Assembly: GCA_030267325.1 (NCBI GenBank)
Contig: JAJDJS010000019.1
Location: 1 to 50,832, forward strand
Source of the DNA: Desulfosarcina sp. OttesenSCG-928-A07
GTDB lineage: Bacteria; Desulfobacterota; Desulfobacteria; Desulfobacterales; Desulfosarcinaceae
Reading direction: 5' to 3'
Length of the DNA stretch: 50,832 nt
Shown: positions 43,200-50,832 of the stretch, in pieces
Position numbering within the stretch: the first letter of the stretch is position 1
How the letters are laid out: each line of letters begins with the position of its first letter
Made by a program: the position numbers and the translations under genes
Notes under the pieces: generated by a model
Told to the model about the DNA's origin: nothing
Seen by the model: only the letters and a program-made list of their open reading frames with translations
Databases searched by the model: none

Positions 43200-44743
43200 T
43201 CATTCATTTGCGTTTCCTGGCCTTACGATTTGATTCAGTATCTTTTTTCCTTTATCTGTCAAACGATACTTTTGGTACTTGCTGCGCGGGGTATTGGGGA
43301 TGGTCTGCTCCAATCCCTGGAGCTCATCCAAAAGGTTTTTCAGTGCTTTTTTGAAGTTTCCGGTTCGGGTTGAATACCCGAGTGCAGCAAGCAGTTCTGC
43401 CGTTGATTGTGGCCCGTTCATGCAAGCTTTGAGCAGCGCGATCTCTGTCTCGTTCAGTTCATGGGCCTCGACATGGGCCTCGACATGGGCCTCGACATGG
43501 GCCTCGACATGTCCCATTGATTGCTCAACAGGGATGATTTTAGCGGTTTTAGCCGGATTCTTGCTGAATTCCGGAACACTGATGAGCATGCGGAGTTATC
43601 CCCCTCAATGAGCTGTGGGTCAGCGCCGCCGTACTTTTTTCCGTAGAGCATCATCTTGCGCATACCGGAGCCAAGTTCGTCGGCGCGGTCTATCTCGCGA
43701 AAAAAGGCGCTGAGGACGGGATTCTTCTGATACGGCACACAAGTTTCCGGATCAAGAATGCCGAAGCCATGCGGGCGGCTGGGATTATCGGTGATCACCC
43801 GTCCATATTCGATAATGAAGCGTGAGGTGGCACCACTTGCGTGTTCCCGGTGAATCAGCATGTTAGAGGCGACTTCCCGGAAAATGTGATCTCTCAGAGA
43901 GCGGCGTTCGAAGCCCTCTATATAAAAGGGATCCGGCAGATGTTTCTGAACAAAGGCAAGGATGCGGTCGTAGCTGTCGATCAGGTTGGTAATGACAAGG
44001 TCCCGATCATCGTAGCGGTCGACATCGAGCTTGCGCAGCAAAAGGTCTGTGCGGTGAGCAGGGCAGACCTGCCGGATCTGGTTGTCATGCCCGAACAACA
44101 TGACTCCGGCGAGTGTGACGCCGGATTGTCCGGTGTCGGGATCGACCTGTACCAATTGAGCACTCTGGAGCAAGGTCGCATCGTCCATATCCGCCCAGGG
44201 ATGGTTCTTGCGGTTGATGCGGACGTGACGACGACAGCGGTCGATTAAATCGGCACGCAGATCGCTTACTTGAATCCAGGGATACACCTTGTTCTCGCTG
44301 TAGGTGACCTGTTTTCGCTGGTAAAGCTGTGCCACCTGGGATGTATTGTCGGTGATGTCAAAATCGCCGTCCGCGTTGCGGTCGAAAATACGCCCATTGC
44401 AGCGATGTACCTGCGAGCTCTCGGGCACATAAATGCGGAGCAGGGTTTTACCGTCAATTATTACCTCATCCACCGACAGATAGGTGGGCGGGAATATTTT
44501 TTGTGGATTGTTCATGGCCGTGACAAAGTTTTTCCGGATTTGCGCTGCTGCATCCGGCTCGATGCCCTGAATATCCCCGTTATCCTGAACACCGAGAAGC
44601 AAGGTGCCGCCATGGCGGTTCAAAAAGGCGCAGACGGTTTCATACACTGACTTGGGCAACTGATCGCGGCAGGCCTTGAATTCAAGATCAATGCCTTCGC
44701 CGCCAGAAATGAGCATTTTCAGCTGTTTCGCGTTGACATTCAC
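43200..44743 (-). pseudogene. AlbA_2-domain ATP-binding regulator, frameshifted
   Basis: The gene reads as two overlapping frames. The first (44743-43454, 429 residues) has an N-terminal AlbA_2/Schlafen-like DNA-binding domain (GIDLEFKACRDQLPKSVYETVCAF, then GGTLLLGVQDNGDIQG) and a GHKL-type ATP-binding segment (REVASNMLIHREHASG, FGILDPETCVPYQKNP). At about 43603 the frame should change: homologous sequence resumes in the other frame as LISVPEFSKNP and ends with a winged helix (residues NETEIALLKACMNGPQSTAEL onwards, stop at 43200). A single missing base in AACT(T)CCG explains this. Four 12-bp repeats at 43461-43508 encode an HVEA linker. A sequencing error or a recent mutation is possible. 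Confidence 0.72.
43461..43511. repeat. tandem 12-bp repeat encoding an HVEA linker
   Basis: Four perfect copies of ATGGGCCTCGAC are followed by a partial fifth. In the winged-helix frame of the minus strand they encode HVEA repeats. As the unit is a multiple of three, copy-number changes keep the reading frame. Confidence 0.9.
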
Positions 44744-44751
44744 CTCTTTCC

Positions 44752-45900
44752 TTACGCTCCATCTTGAGTTGACGATTTTCTCTCTGCCTTTGCCCGTTCA
44801 TACAGCGCCAGCAATTCGCTCAGATGGCGATCCAGGGTAAAAGATGCGGCTTTTTGGGCGGCGGCCGCGCCCATGGTCCAGGGGGCCGGAAGCTGGAGAA
44901 AGGTGGTGATGCAGGCAAAAAGCGCTTCCGGATCCTGGGCATCCAGCACATATCCGGTTGATCCGGGGTCAATCACTTCGCTGGCGCCCGCCATGCGGGT
45001 GGTGATGACCGGCACCCCGCAGGCCATGGCTTCCAGGCACACATTGCCGAAGGTGTCATCGCTGGTGGGCAGCACAAAAAGATCAGCCGCTGCATATAAG
45101 TGTTCCGGATGGGCGTGGTAGCCGATAAACCGGACCTTTTCGCCGATGCCATGCTGGCGGGCAAACCGCAGATACCGGCCCGGCGGATCGCTGCCCGCCA
45201 CCATGAGCGTAATTGGCTGGTCCTTCAATTTTACCACCGCCTCCAACAAGACCATCAGACCTTTGCGGGAAAAATCATTTCCCAGAAAAAGCAGCAGTTT
45301 TTCCGTGGGCTTGATTTGAAACTGAGGCCGGATTTTATTTTTGAAACCTGATACCCGGTCCGGGTTGAATCGGTTTGTATCCACACTGTTGTAAATAACG
45401 ACAATTTTTTCCGACGGAACGTCATAGTGGTCAAGAATCTGGGTTTTCACAAGGTTTGAAATGGCCAGGATAAACCGGGCCCCGTTTTTCTCAAAAATCC
45501 TTTTTTCAAGAAAAGACAATACCTGCCGCCGGGGCCCTGTTTTTTTCAGAAAACGGACGGCTGGATGCGGATATTTCACTGCCATCTGAACGGGATTGAT
45601 GGTGTCGGACAGACGGAAAATGTCCTGGTCCCAGATGCGCTCCATACTTTGCAGCACATCTGCCTTTAACAGTTTTCCCTGTTTGGCTGCAAAATATGCA
45701 AAAGAGAGATTTTTTCCGGGCGAGGAAAAGGGAAACAGCGGAACCGTGTGCAGGGTGACGCCGGGCTTGGGTTCTCCGGCATGACACACCACATGCACAT
45801 CATGGCCTTTTTGGACCAACGCCTCGGCCAGCAGAACCGTGTCTTTTTCCAGTCCGCCCCGGTTTTGAAAAAAATTTCGGCACACCAGTCCGATTTTCAT
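44752..45900 (-). CDS. glycosyltransferase family 4 (WaaG-like)
   Basis: This 382-residue GT-B glycosyltransferase resembles LPS core glucosyltransferases of the WaaG/RfaG kind. The N-terminal domain has MKIGLVCRNFFQNRGGLEKDT and the C-terminal GT4 domain has LLLFLGNDFSRKGLMVLLEA, VRFIGYHAHPEHLYAAADLFVLPTSDDTFGNVCLEAMACGVPVITT, including the E-x7-E motif region. The ATG at 45900 is chosen over 45942 since it opens the first strand. It is followed 8 bases later by the AlbA_2-type gene. Part of its 3' end is duplicated at 43021-43088. Its likely role is building the outer part of the LPS core. Confidence 0.92.
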   Translation of the reverse strand: MKIGLVCRNFFQNRGGLEKDTVLLAEALVQKGHDVHVVCHAGEPKPGVTLHTVPLFPFSSPGKNLSFAYFAAKQGKLLKADVLQSMERIWDQDIFRLSDTINPVQMAVKYPHPAVRFLKKTGPRRQVLSFLEKRIFEKNGARFILAISNLVKTQILDHYDVPSEKIVVIYNSVDTNRFNPDRVSGFKNKIRPQFQIKPTEKLLLFLGNDFSRKGLMVLLEAVVKLKDQPITLMVAGSDPPGRYLRFARQHGIGEKVRFIGYHAHPEHLYAAADLFVLPTSDDTFGNVCLEAMACGVPVITTRMAGASEVIDPGSTGYVLDAQDPEALFACITTFLQLPAPWTMGAAAAQKAASFTLDRHLSELLALYERAKAERKSSTQDGA

Positions 45901-45963
45901 GATAGCCCCCTGTTCAGAATCAGGTGTTTCGGATTTTTCCAAACAACCCCGCCCGGGTTTCTT

Positions 45964-46191
45964 TCAACCCAACATTTCAAGAAGGTCGCCGCGACGGAAT
46001 GTGGCCGAAAGCTGCTGCAATGAAATATCCCGGTCTCCATAGCATTTTCTGAGGGCTTCACTAACTTTTTCCACCGCCTGAGCGTGATACGCGGTCTCGT
46101 TATTCTGCAGGTGGCCCAGGAGTTCACCAAAATTGCGATGCGATACATCCTTCAGCACAAGGTTTTGGTCATGGAGCAACTGTATTGCCAC
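45964..46191 (-). CDS. small protein at the end of the ATPase/TOPRIM cassette, unknown
   Basis: This 75-residue reading frame begins with a GTG 10 bases after the stop of the TOPRIM-like gene, with GGGGT nearby. The sequence (FGELLGHLQNNETAYHAQAV, then LRKCYGDRDISLQQLSATF) is helical and not recognised. It may be a real fourth gene of the cassette or the C-terminal remnant of a larger protein cut off when the cassette arrived. No membrane segment is seen. Confidence is low because the gene is short and starts with GTG. Confidence 0.4.
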   Translation of the reverse strand: MAIQLLHDQNLVLKDVSHRNFGELLGHLQNNETAYHAQAVEKVSEALRKCYGDRDISLQQLSATFRRGDLLEMLG

Positions 46192-46201
46192 AGCGACCCC
46201 A

Positions 46202-46864
46202 TCAGGTCATTTCTCCAGTGAGTTCGAGCAGCTTTTTCCGGAAATAAATGAAACTCGGAGATCCATTATTTGCTACATCCATATACGGAGTGATCTTTTC
46301 AGCCCACTGAGATTTCTCGGCTCCGACAGCTTGCCAACCTTTTGCGGAAAGTGCGGATGAGCCACCGCTATATACAGCATCCGCCAAGTGCTCCCAGGTG
46401 CCGCAAATGGAATCATTTACATATGTATTCAGGACAGCGTCTTTTGCTTTCGGATAGGCGGCTTTCACTGCTGGGATGTCGCCAAGAAACCAAGCCTCAC
46501 CCTCTTCAATGGAGATGCAAAAACGGGTTTCTGGTTGGGGATTGCAGGCATTCAGGATATTGAAAAGCTCTTGACGAAACGCTTTCTGGCACTTTTCATC
46601 AAGGTCGCAAACAAGGATGACGGCAGCCGGATAATCGCTTGGATAATTGGCGAAAGTATTGCCGTACCCACGGAGGAGCTTTGAGAGCTGGTCCAGCAGA
46701 ATGCGCTTGCTTGCATCTGCCTTGTTAGCAAGGTTTTTCGGAATGCGACCTATGCCTTTATAGGGATGAACATTGAACGTATGGTCATCACCGATGATTT
46801 TCGGGACAAGAATATCGAGCGCTTTCTTACCGGACTGGTCTTCAACGAGGATCTCAAAATGCAT
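46202..46864 (-). CDS. TOPRIM-like protein (DUF4276-like), partner of the ATPase
   Basis: This 220-residue protein looks like a small TOPRIM-fold nuclease-type protein. The expected acidic residues are present: Glu in MHFEILVEDQSGKKA at the N-terminus, the Asp pair in VILVCDLDEKC near residues 84-94, and a distinctive IEEGEAWFLGD near 120. The DUF4276 label is tentative. The GAGGTGAG ribosome-binding sequence overlaps the stop of the ATPase gene, and only 4 bases separate the two genes. Pairs of an ABC-type ATPase and a TOPRIM protein occur in anti-phage systems such as PARIS and OLD/Gabija. Nuclease activity here is inferred, not shown. Confidence 0.7.
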   Translation of the reverse strand: MHFEILVEDQSGKKALDILVPKIIGDDHTFNVHPYKGIGRIPKNLANKADASKRILLDQLSKLLRGYGNTFANYPSDYPAAVILVCDLDEKCQKAFRQELFNILNACNPQPETRFCISIEEGEAWFLGDIPAVKAAYPKAKDAVLNTYVNDSICGTWEHLADAVYSGGSSALSAKGWQAVGAEKSQWAEKITPYMDVANNGSPSFIYFRKKLLELTGEMT

Positions 46865-46868
46865 CCGC

Positions 46869-48161
46869 TCACCTCGCGTCCAGATAATCGCTATACCAAA
46901 GGCCACCCAGCGGCAAACCTTCGGCCACCATGTTCTTGACGATGGCATCATCGCTCGCTCTGCGAATTACTGAATAGCCATCCGATCCCTTTTCCAGAAT
47001 CCAGACCTCGGCAGGTTCCAAGGCATCAACCAGATAGGGCTGATGGGTCGTAATGAAAACCTGAGATCCTCCCTTACGGCCTGTCGCATGCTCACGGAAT
47101 TCCTTTGCCAAGGATTCGAGAAGTTTATGGTACAAGCCGTTTTCCGGTTCTTCAATACATAAAAACGGCGGTGGTGTCGGGTCTTCGAGCAACAGAAGAT
47201 ATGCGAATACCTTCAATGTGCCATCAGACATTTGTTGCGAATAAAAAGGGTCTTGAAAACCTTTGTCATTGAACCGTAGCAGCAAGCGACTATCGTTTGT
47301 CTTTTCTGTATCAATTTTGTTGATGCCGGGAATTTTCTCGGCAATCCGGTTCAAAATAGCCTGGAAACGCCTTGGATGTTCCCGCTCCATGAATTGCACG
47401 ACGTTTCCGAGATTATCTCCATGGATGTTGAGATGCTTCTGAGGACCGGCAAGGGGCAGGCTCCTGGCTGCGTCTGGAGTGAAATAACTGAGGTACCACC
47501 CTTCGATAAACTTGCGGAACGCGGAAATCCTCGGATGCTGTTTCAATGAACCCAGCGTGGCAATCCCGAGCTTGCGCATGTCGTCAAGCTCGACAACATC
47601 GGTTTCTTTAGACTCTTCTTTTGTCTCACCTGATTTAATGGACGCCATCAGATCAAGCAGGTCAAACTCACCTTGTTCTTCATCGATCTGACGGCCTTCT
47701 TGATCGCCTTTCCAAACAACACCCTTTCCACTGTTCAACACAAGAAACGAGAAGGGCCAGCCGTGCCTCTGGCCTTTTCGCCTCTGCCTGAGACGTTCTT
47801 TCAAGACATAAGGGCGACCTGAACTATCAACATCAATAGATATTTCATATGTGATGGGACGGGCATTCCCATCTTCCTTGTAATAGACCTCGAATCCGAT
47901 TGGCTCTTTTTGACCTTGCGCCCGGATACGCTCAAATCCTCCCCTGCCGCGAGAATCACACGCCTCTTCTACGCCAAACTTCAAAGCATCCGCAAGAAAC
48001 CCGAAGGCGTCAAACAACGTGCTCTTGCCAACACCATTCTTGCCGATAACCGCCGTCATGGGTGTGAGAGGCTCGGCCTGCTGCTGATTCCATAGGCGAC
48101 CAAGTGTGACATCTTTTAACGCCCTGAAGTTCTTTATTCGAAAGCCTTCTATTTTTGCCAT
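46869..48161 (-). CDS. ABC/RecF-type ATPase (AAA_21), candidate defence effector
   Basis: This 430-residue SMC/ABC-type ATPase has all nucleotide motifs: Walker A GKNGVGKST (about residues 40-48), the signature-like QMSDGTLKVFAYLLLL, Walker B FLCIEEPENGL and the H-loop FITTHQPYLVD. The N-terminus IEGFRIKNFRALKDVTLG is typical of OLD/RecF-like proteins. The middle region (about 150-270) is a charged coil-like insertion. No fused TOPRIM domain is present; that function may be supplied by the next gene. Its start overlaps the stop of the small upstream gene (TAATG). The cassette sits between two LPS glycosyltransferase genes on the same strand, so it looks inserted. Confidence 0.85.
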   Translation of the reverse strand: MAKIEGFRIKNFRALKDVTLGRLWNQQQAEPLTPMTAVIGKNGVGKSTLFDAFGFLADALKFGVEEACDSRGRGGFERIRAQGQKEPIGFEVYYKEDGNARPITYEISIDVDSSGRPYVLKERLRQRRKGQRHGWPFSFLVLNSGKGVVWKGDQEGRQIDEEQGEFDLLDLMASIKSGETKEESKETDVVELDDMRKLGIATLGSLKQHPRISAFRKFIEGWYLSYFTPDAARSLPLAGPQKHLNIHGDNLGNVVQFMEREHPRRFQAILNRIAEKIPGINKIDTEKTNDSRLLLRFNDKGFQDPFYSQQMSDGTLKVFAYLLLLEDPTPPPFLCIEEPENGLYHKLLESLAKEFREHATGRKGGSQVFITTHQPYLVDALEPAEVWILEKGSDGYSVIRRASDDAIVKNMVAEGLPLGGLWYSDYLDAR

Positions 48162-48457
48162 TAGTCGCCTCCTGCCTTTCTTCGATAAACCGATCTCGCC
48201 TTTTCAAGAAACCACTCAATTGAACTATCTCCAGATACTGCGTAATCATACTCGTGGAGCAGCTCTTGAAGCCTGTGCAGTTCATCAACCATGATTTTCA
48301 GGTAGCTTATTGTCTCGGACTGATGCTGAAACCCGTAAGGCGTATCTATCGGTTTAGAGCTGTCATATTCGGTATCGTTGAACTCGATATCCTGTTCGAG
48401 TTTCTCAGCGATGTATCCCAAGTAGTTCTCTTGATAGTCAAAATGTCCACCGCTCAT
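48161..48457 (-). CDS. small acidic protein coupled to the ATPase
   Basis: This 98-residue acidic protein begins MSGGHFDYQENYLGYIAEKLE, a pattern I have the impression of seeing in phage- and plasmid-borne small proteins, but no family is claimed. The remainder is helical (SETISYLKIMVDELHRLQELLHEYDY) with Asp/Glu-rich surroundings, and ends RSVYRRKAGGD. GGGAGG precedes the ATG at a good distance. Its stop codon overlaps the start of the ATPase (TAATG), so the two are translationally coupled and probably belong to one system. The 48458-48691 interval upstream has no strong -35, only a TATATA near 48515. Confidence 0.72.
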   Translation of the reverse strand: MSGGHFDYQENYLGYIAEKLEQDIEFNDTEYDSSKPIDTPYGFQHQSETISYLKIMVDELHRLQELLHEYDYAVSGDSSIEWFLEKARSVYRRKAGGD

Positions 48458-48691
48458 TTTATTCGCCTCCCATCCGTGTTACCGTCTGATCTATCCTCCT
48501 GTGCCCCTTTATATACTCAGGAATTTATTTTTCAGGCAGGACACGATGAATCGCGCCCCTACTTTTCAAAATCTGAAAACAGCAACATATTGACGGCGCG
48601 CAGTTTAACCCGTTCAATGACCTTGCGGCGCGAGGCAGAAGTCCAACTCGTGTTGAACGAAAACCATTACTCATGCGGCGGCCCCCTTTTT

Positions 48692-50290
48692 TCATGGCAC
48701 CACCCTGTACAGAACCAGGCTTCCGGATTTTCCAAAAGGCCACTGCTCCAGCTTTTCAAGGTGGCCGGAAACTTCCGGGGGGATGGTTTCAATGGTTATG
48801 TTTCCCCAGTTTTCTGAATCCCATACAAAGTAATCAAATCCACCTTCTCGAATCTGTTGCAGCGTACCGACGTCAGGCGAACGAATAAATGTCGCTTCAT
48901 CAATACAGGGCGCGGCTTCTGCCTGTAAATTGGCAAAGAAATTGATGGCATCAATTTTTTTGAAAGCTCCGCACACGGAAACCGGCCGCCGGCTTTTTTC
49001 CAGATCCGCAATATAAAGGCCGATTTCCTTATGAACAACCTGTTTTTTATCATAATTAGCCCTAAGGATCTTGGGCACTAACAGGGTGAGCACCACAAGG
49101 CAAATCAGGGCAGCAGCCGTGTTCTGCCGCCAGTTAAACCGGGATTTCAGTGTGGTCATCAGCCATTCCATTCCCGCGCCCATGAAAATCGCTGCCGGGA
49201 ACAACAATATGGCAGTAAACCGGCCGGTCATCACCCAGTTGTACATGATCTGGGTGTACAGCAGCACAAGGGCCATCAGAGAGAGGGACCAGAGCCAGGC
49301 AATACGGCGATCGGTTCGGATTTTTGGCGTCCAGATGACAAGCCCGATCACCAGGGGAATAAAAAGAAGGTATAAAAGGGTTTCCATTATCTGGACCACC
49401 AGCACACCCAAGGCGATGAACCAGATGAGGTTCCGGATTTCCTTGAAAAAATACATCGACTCCGTAAAGGGCCAGGTTTCGCAAAGGGTTTTGAGATGCT
49501 CCCGGAGCATGTCATATCGGGAGAAAAAACCCATTGCCCGGCTCAGGACCCGTTCTGGCTTGAGAAGCAAGGCAAGATCCAGATCCAGAATCAGGCTGGT
49601 GATGATGCCGCCCAGGATGACCATGAAATACGGCAATAGAAAAACAGCCGTGTCTTTCCATCGCCGGGAGCCGGAAAACAGCAGCAAAAATCCAGTGGAT
49701 ACAAGGATGAACAGGCTTCCTTCAATCCGGGTCCAAGCCCCCATGGCAAAACACAGGCTGCTGAGAAAAAGATATGTTGCGCGTGGGATTTCAAGGTGCC
49801 GCACAAACACATACAACCCCGTCACGCTGAAAAACCAGAAAATCGGATCCCGGAGCGTGTCCCGGCTCACCATCACATAGGCAGGAAGAATGGCAAAGAT
49901 CAAGAGGGTCAGCCAAGCCACCGGATCCGAGAAAAACCGCCTCAGCAGCAAATAAAGTGAAATCAAAGCCAGGATGCTGAAAATGATGTTGACCCACTGG
50001 GCGGCCATCACCCAGTCTCCGGTCATCCACCGGCTGGCGGCAATCAGCAAAGGGTAGGGGGAAAGGTAAACATAACAGTCCAGTACCTGGGAAAACAGTC
50101 CGTAGTAAATGGCTTTGGCCTGCTGAATGTATAAAAATCCATCCGGATTGATCAGGGGAATTCGAAAAAAGACCCAGATTCGGGCCAGAAATCCAAGTGC
50201 CACGACGCCCATGGCGCAAACGGAAAAAGTCCGATGGTTCAGATGGATGTCAGACAAAAGGGCAGGGGAGGGAGAGGCCGGCCCGGCCAT
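48692..50290 (-). CDS. GT39/ArnT-like membrane glycosyltransferase
   Basis: This 532-residue polytopic membrane protein resembles dolichyl-phosphate-mannose/ArnT-type transferases (GT39, PMT_2), which use a polyprenyl-phosphate-linked sugar on the outer face of the membrane. The acidic first-loop motif is INPDGFLYIQQAKAIYYG near residue 45. About ten hydrophobic segments follow, and RDPIFWFFSVTGLYVFVRHL and MGAWTRIEGSLFILVS are typical. The C-terminal 150 residues are soluble and include DEATFIRSP. The ATG at 50290 lies one base after the stop of the acyltransferase gene. A sugar modification of lipid A or core is likely. Confidence 0.85.
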   Translation of the reverse strand: MAGPASPSPALLSDIHLNHRTFSVCAMGVVALGFLARIWVFFRIPLINPDGFLYIQQAKAIYYGLFSQVLDCYVYLSPYPLLIAASRWMTGDWVMAAQWVNIIFSILALISLYLLLRRFFSDPVAWLTLLIFAILPAYVMVSRDTLRDPIFWFFSVTGLYVFVRHLEIPRATYLFLSSLCFAMGAWTRIEGSLFILVSTGFLLLFSGSRRWKDTAVFLLPYFMVILGGIITSLILDLDLALLLKPERVLSRAMGFFSRYDMLREHLKTLCETWPFTESMYFFKEIRNLIWFIALGVLVVQIMETLLYLLFIPLVIGLVIWTPKIRTDRRIAWLWSLSLMALVLLYTQIMYNWVMTGRFTAILLFPAAIFMGAGMEWLMTTLKSRFNWRQNTAAALICLVVLTLLVPKILRANYDKKQVVHKEIGLYIADLEKSRRPVSVCGAFKKIDAINFFANLQAEAAPCIDEATFIRSPDVGTLQQIREGGFDYFVWDSENWGNITIETIPPEVSGHLEKLEQWPFGKSGSLVLYRVVP

Positions 50291-50291
50291 T

Positions 50292-50832
50292 TCAGATGCC
50301 TGTTGCCGGCAGGGGTTTGGTGTTCCATCGCCGATGAACCCAGAACCACTGGTCCGGGTATTGCCGCACCATGTCTTCAATGGCCTGGTTATAAATGGCG
50401 GTATTGGCTTCCACATCCCGATTTTTGTTTCCGGTGTTCACCAAGGGCAAAGGCGGCAGAATGATGGTACGGTACTGGTATTTTTCCTCCCGCACCAGAA
50501 ACATGGGAACCACCGGGGCCCCGGTTTTGAGGGCCAGAAGCGCCATGCCCGTGTTGGTGCAGGCCGGCATATTAAAAAAGGGCGCAAATACGCCTTCCCG
50601 GCGGGCTACATTTTGATCCAGTAAAATGCCTACCAGCTCTCCCTGGCTGAGCCGGTCCAGAATTTTCCGGATACCCTTTTTTTTGGGGATCAGGCGAGCA
50701 CCGAAACGCGTTCTGAACCGGACAATGAAAGCTTCAAGTGGCTTGAAATCCATGGGACGGTAAACAATGTTGATGGGAAGACCGAACATTTTTCCGGACA
50801 TCAGCATCAGTTCCCAGTTGCCGAAATGGCCG
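50292..50832 (-). CDS. lipid A biosynthesis acyltransferase (LpxL/HtrB family), partial
   Basis: The gene enters from beyond the right end of the window; about 179 C-terminal residues are seen. The catalytic HX4E motif is visible at the edge as GHFGNWEL. The second family motif FMARREG-like appears as DQNVARREGVFAPFF, and the C-terminal QYPDQWFWVHRRWNTKP is diagnostic. The enzyme adds a secondary acyl chain to lipid A on the inner membrane. It is followed directly by the GT39-like gene, and so heads the visible part of the LPS operon. Which of LpxL or LpxM it is cannot be decided. Confidence 0.93.
   Translation of the reverse strand, partial: GHFGNWELMLMSGKMFGLPINIVYRPMDFKPLEAFIVRFRTRFGARLIPKKKGIRKILDRLSQGELVGILLDQNVARREGVFAPFFNMPACTNTGMALLALKTGAPVVPMFLVREEKYQYRTIILPPLPLVNTGNKNRDVEANTAIYNQAIEDMVRQYPDQWFWVHRRWNTKPLPATGI

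Noticed and set aside
43461..43511. Four regularly spaced identical 12-bp units as a possible CRISPR-like array
   Set aside because: The units are adjacent without spacers and encode an in-frame linker, so they are a coding microsatellite.
48458..48691. Attachment site or integrase remnant upstream of the cassette
   Set aside because: No tRNA end, direct repeat or integrase-like reading frame was found; only a possible TATATA box and unassigned sequence remain.

Overview
The window looks like a chromosome segment of a Gram-negative, strictly anaerobic sulfate reducer of the Desulfobacteraceae type (former Deltaproteobacteria). The main evidence is a complete dsrMKJOP operon, the membrane redox complex of dissimilatory sulfate reduction. 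It is supported by a glutaconyl-CoA decarboxylase alpha subunit, a giant 2-hydroxyacyl-CoA dehydratase activase-like protein, a proton-pumping pyrophosphatase and a lipid A/LPS core cluster. Genes sit on both strands in short operons, most starts have good Shine-Dalgarno sequences, and no rRNA, CRISPR array, integrase or complete insertion sequence is visible.

Layout. 1-1.7 kb: acylphosphatase, a small unrecognised gene and a TacA/TacT-type toxin-antitoxin pair. 1.8-10.4 kb: the 1406-residue activase-like protein, a class IV aminotransferase, a YgiQ radical SAM protein, a DUF166 protein and a NifU-like scaffold. 10.4-16.5 kb: an RsbRD-N-domain gene followed by dsrMKJOP and a strong terminator. 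16.7-23.6 kb: gcdA, a ModE-type HTH protein, panE, and eno-pyrG. 23.9-33.7 kb: mostly housekeeping genes (DUF1844, ispE, tRNA-Gln, prs, rplY, pth, hppA, carD-like, rluD-like, yjbQ-like, hisG and hisE). 34.2-39.6 kb: two lipoproteins, nadB and an SH3-domain protein. 39.7-50.8 kb: an LPS-type surface polysaccharide cluster on the minus strand (htrB-like acyltransferase, GT39-like and GT4 glycosyltransferases, two YrbL-like proteins, a WaaP-like kinase, a GT9 heptosyltransferase). Two accessory insertions interrupt it: a frameshifted AlbA_2-type regulator and an ABC-ATPase plus TOPRIM-like cassette that resembles an anti-phage system.

The least ordinary content is of two kinds. First, there are small non-coding repeats with terminal inverted repeats and TA ends, like MITEs of the IS630/Tc1 type. 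Three copies of one family (109, 118 and 118 bp) and one or two of a second were found. Three insertions lie exactly in the stop codon of a gene, so that the element supplies the TAG. One of these separates the RsbRD-type gene from dsrMKJOP. Second, the cassette at 45.96-48.46 kb encodes an ABC-type ATPase and a TOPRIM-like partner with a tightly coupled small acidic protein. It has the general architecture of PARIS/OLD-type defence but does not obviously match a named subtype.

All family calls are made by eye from motifs in the translated sequence. No database search was run.
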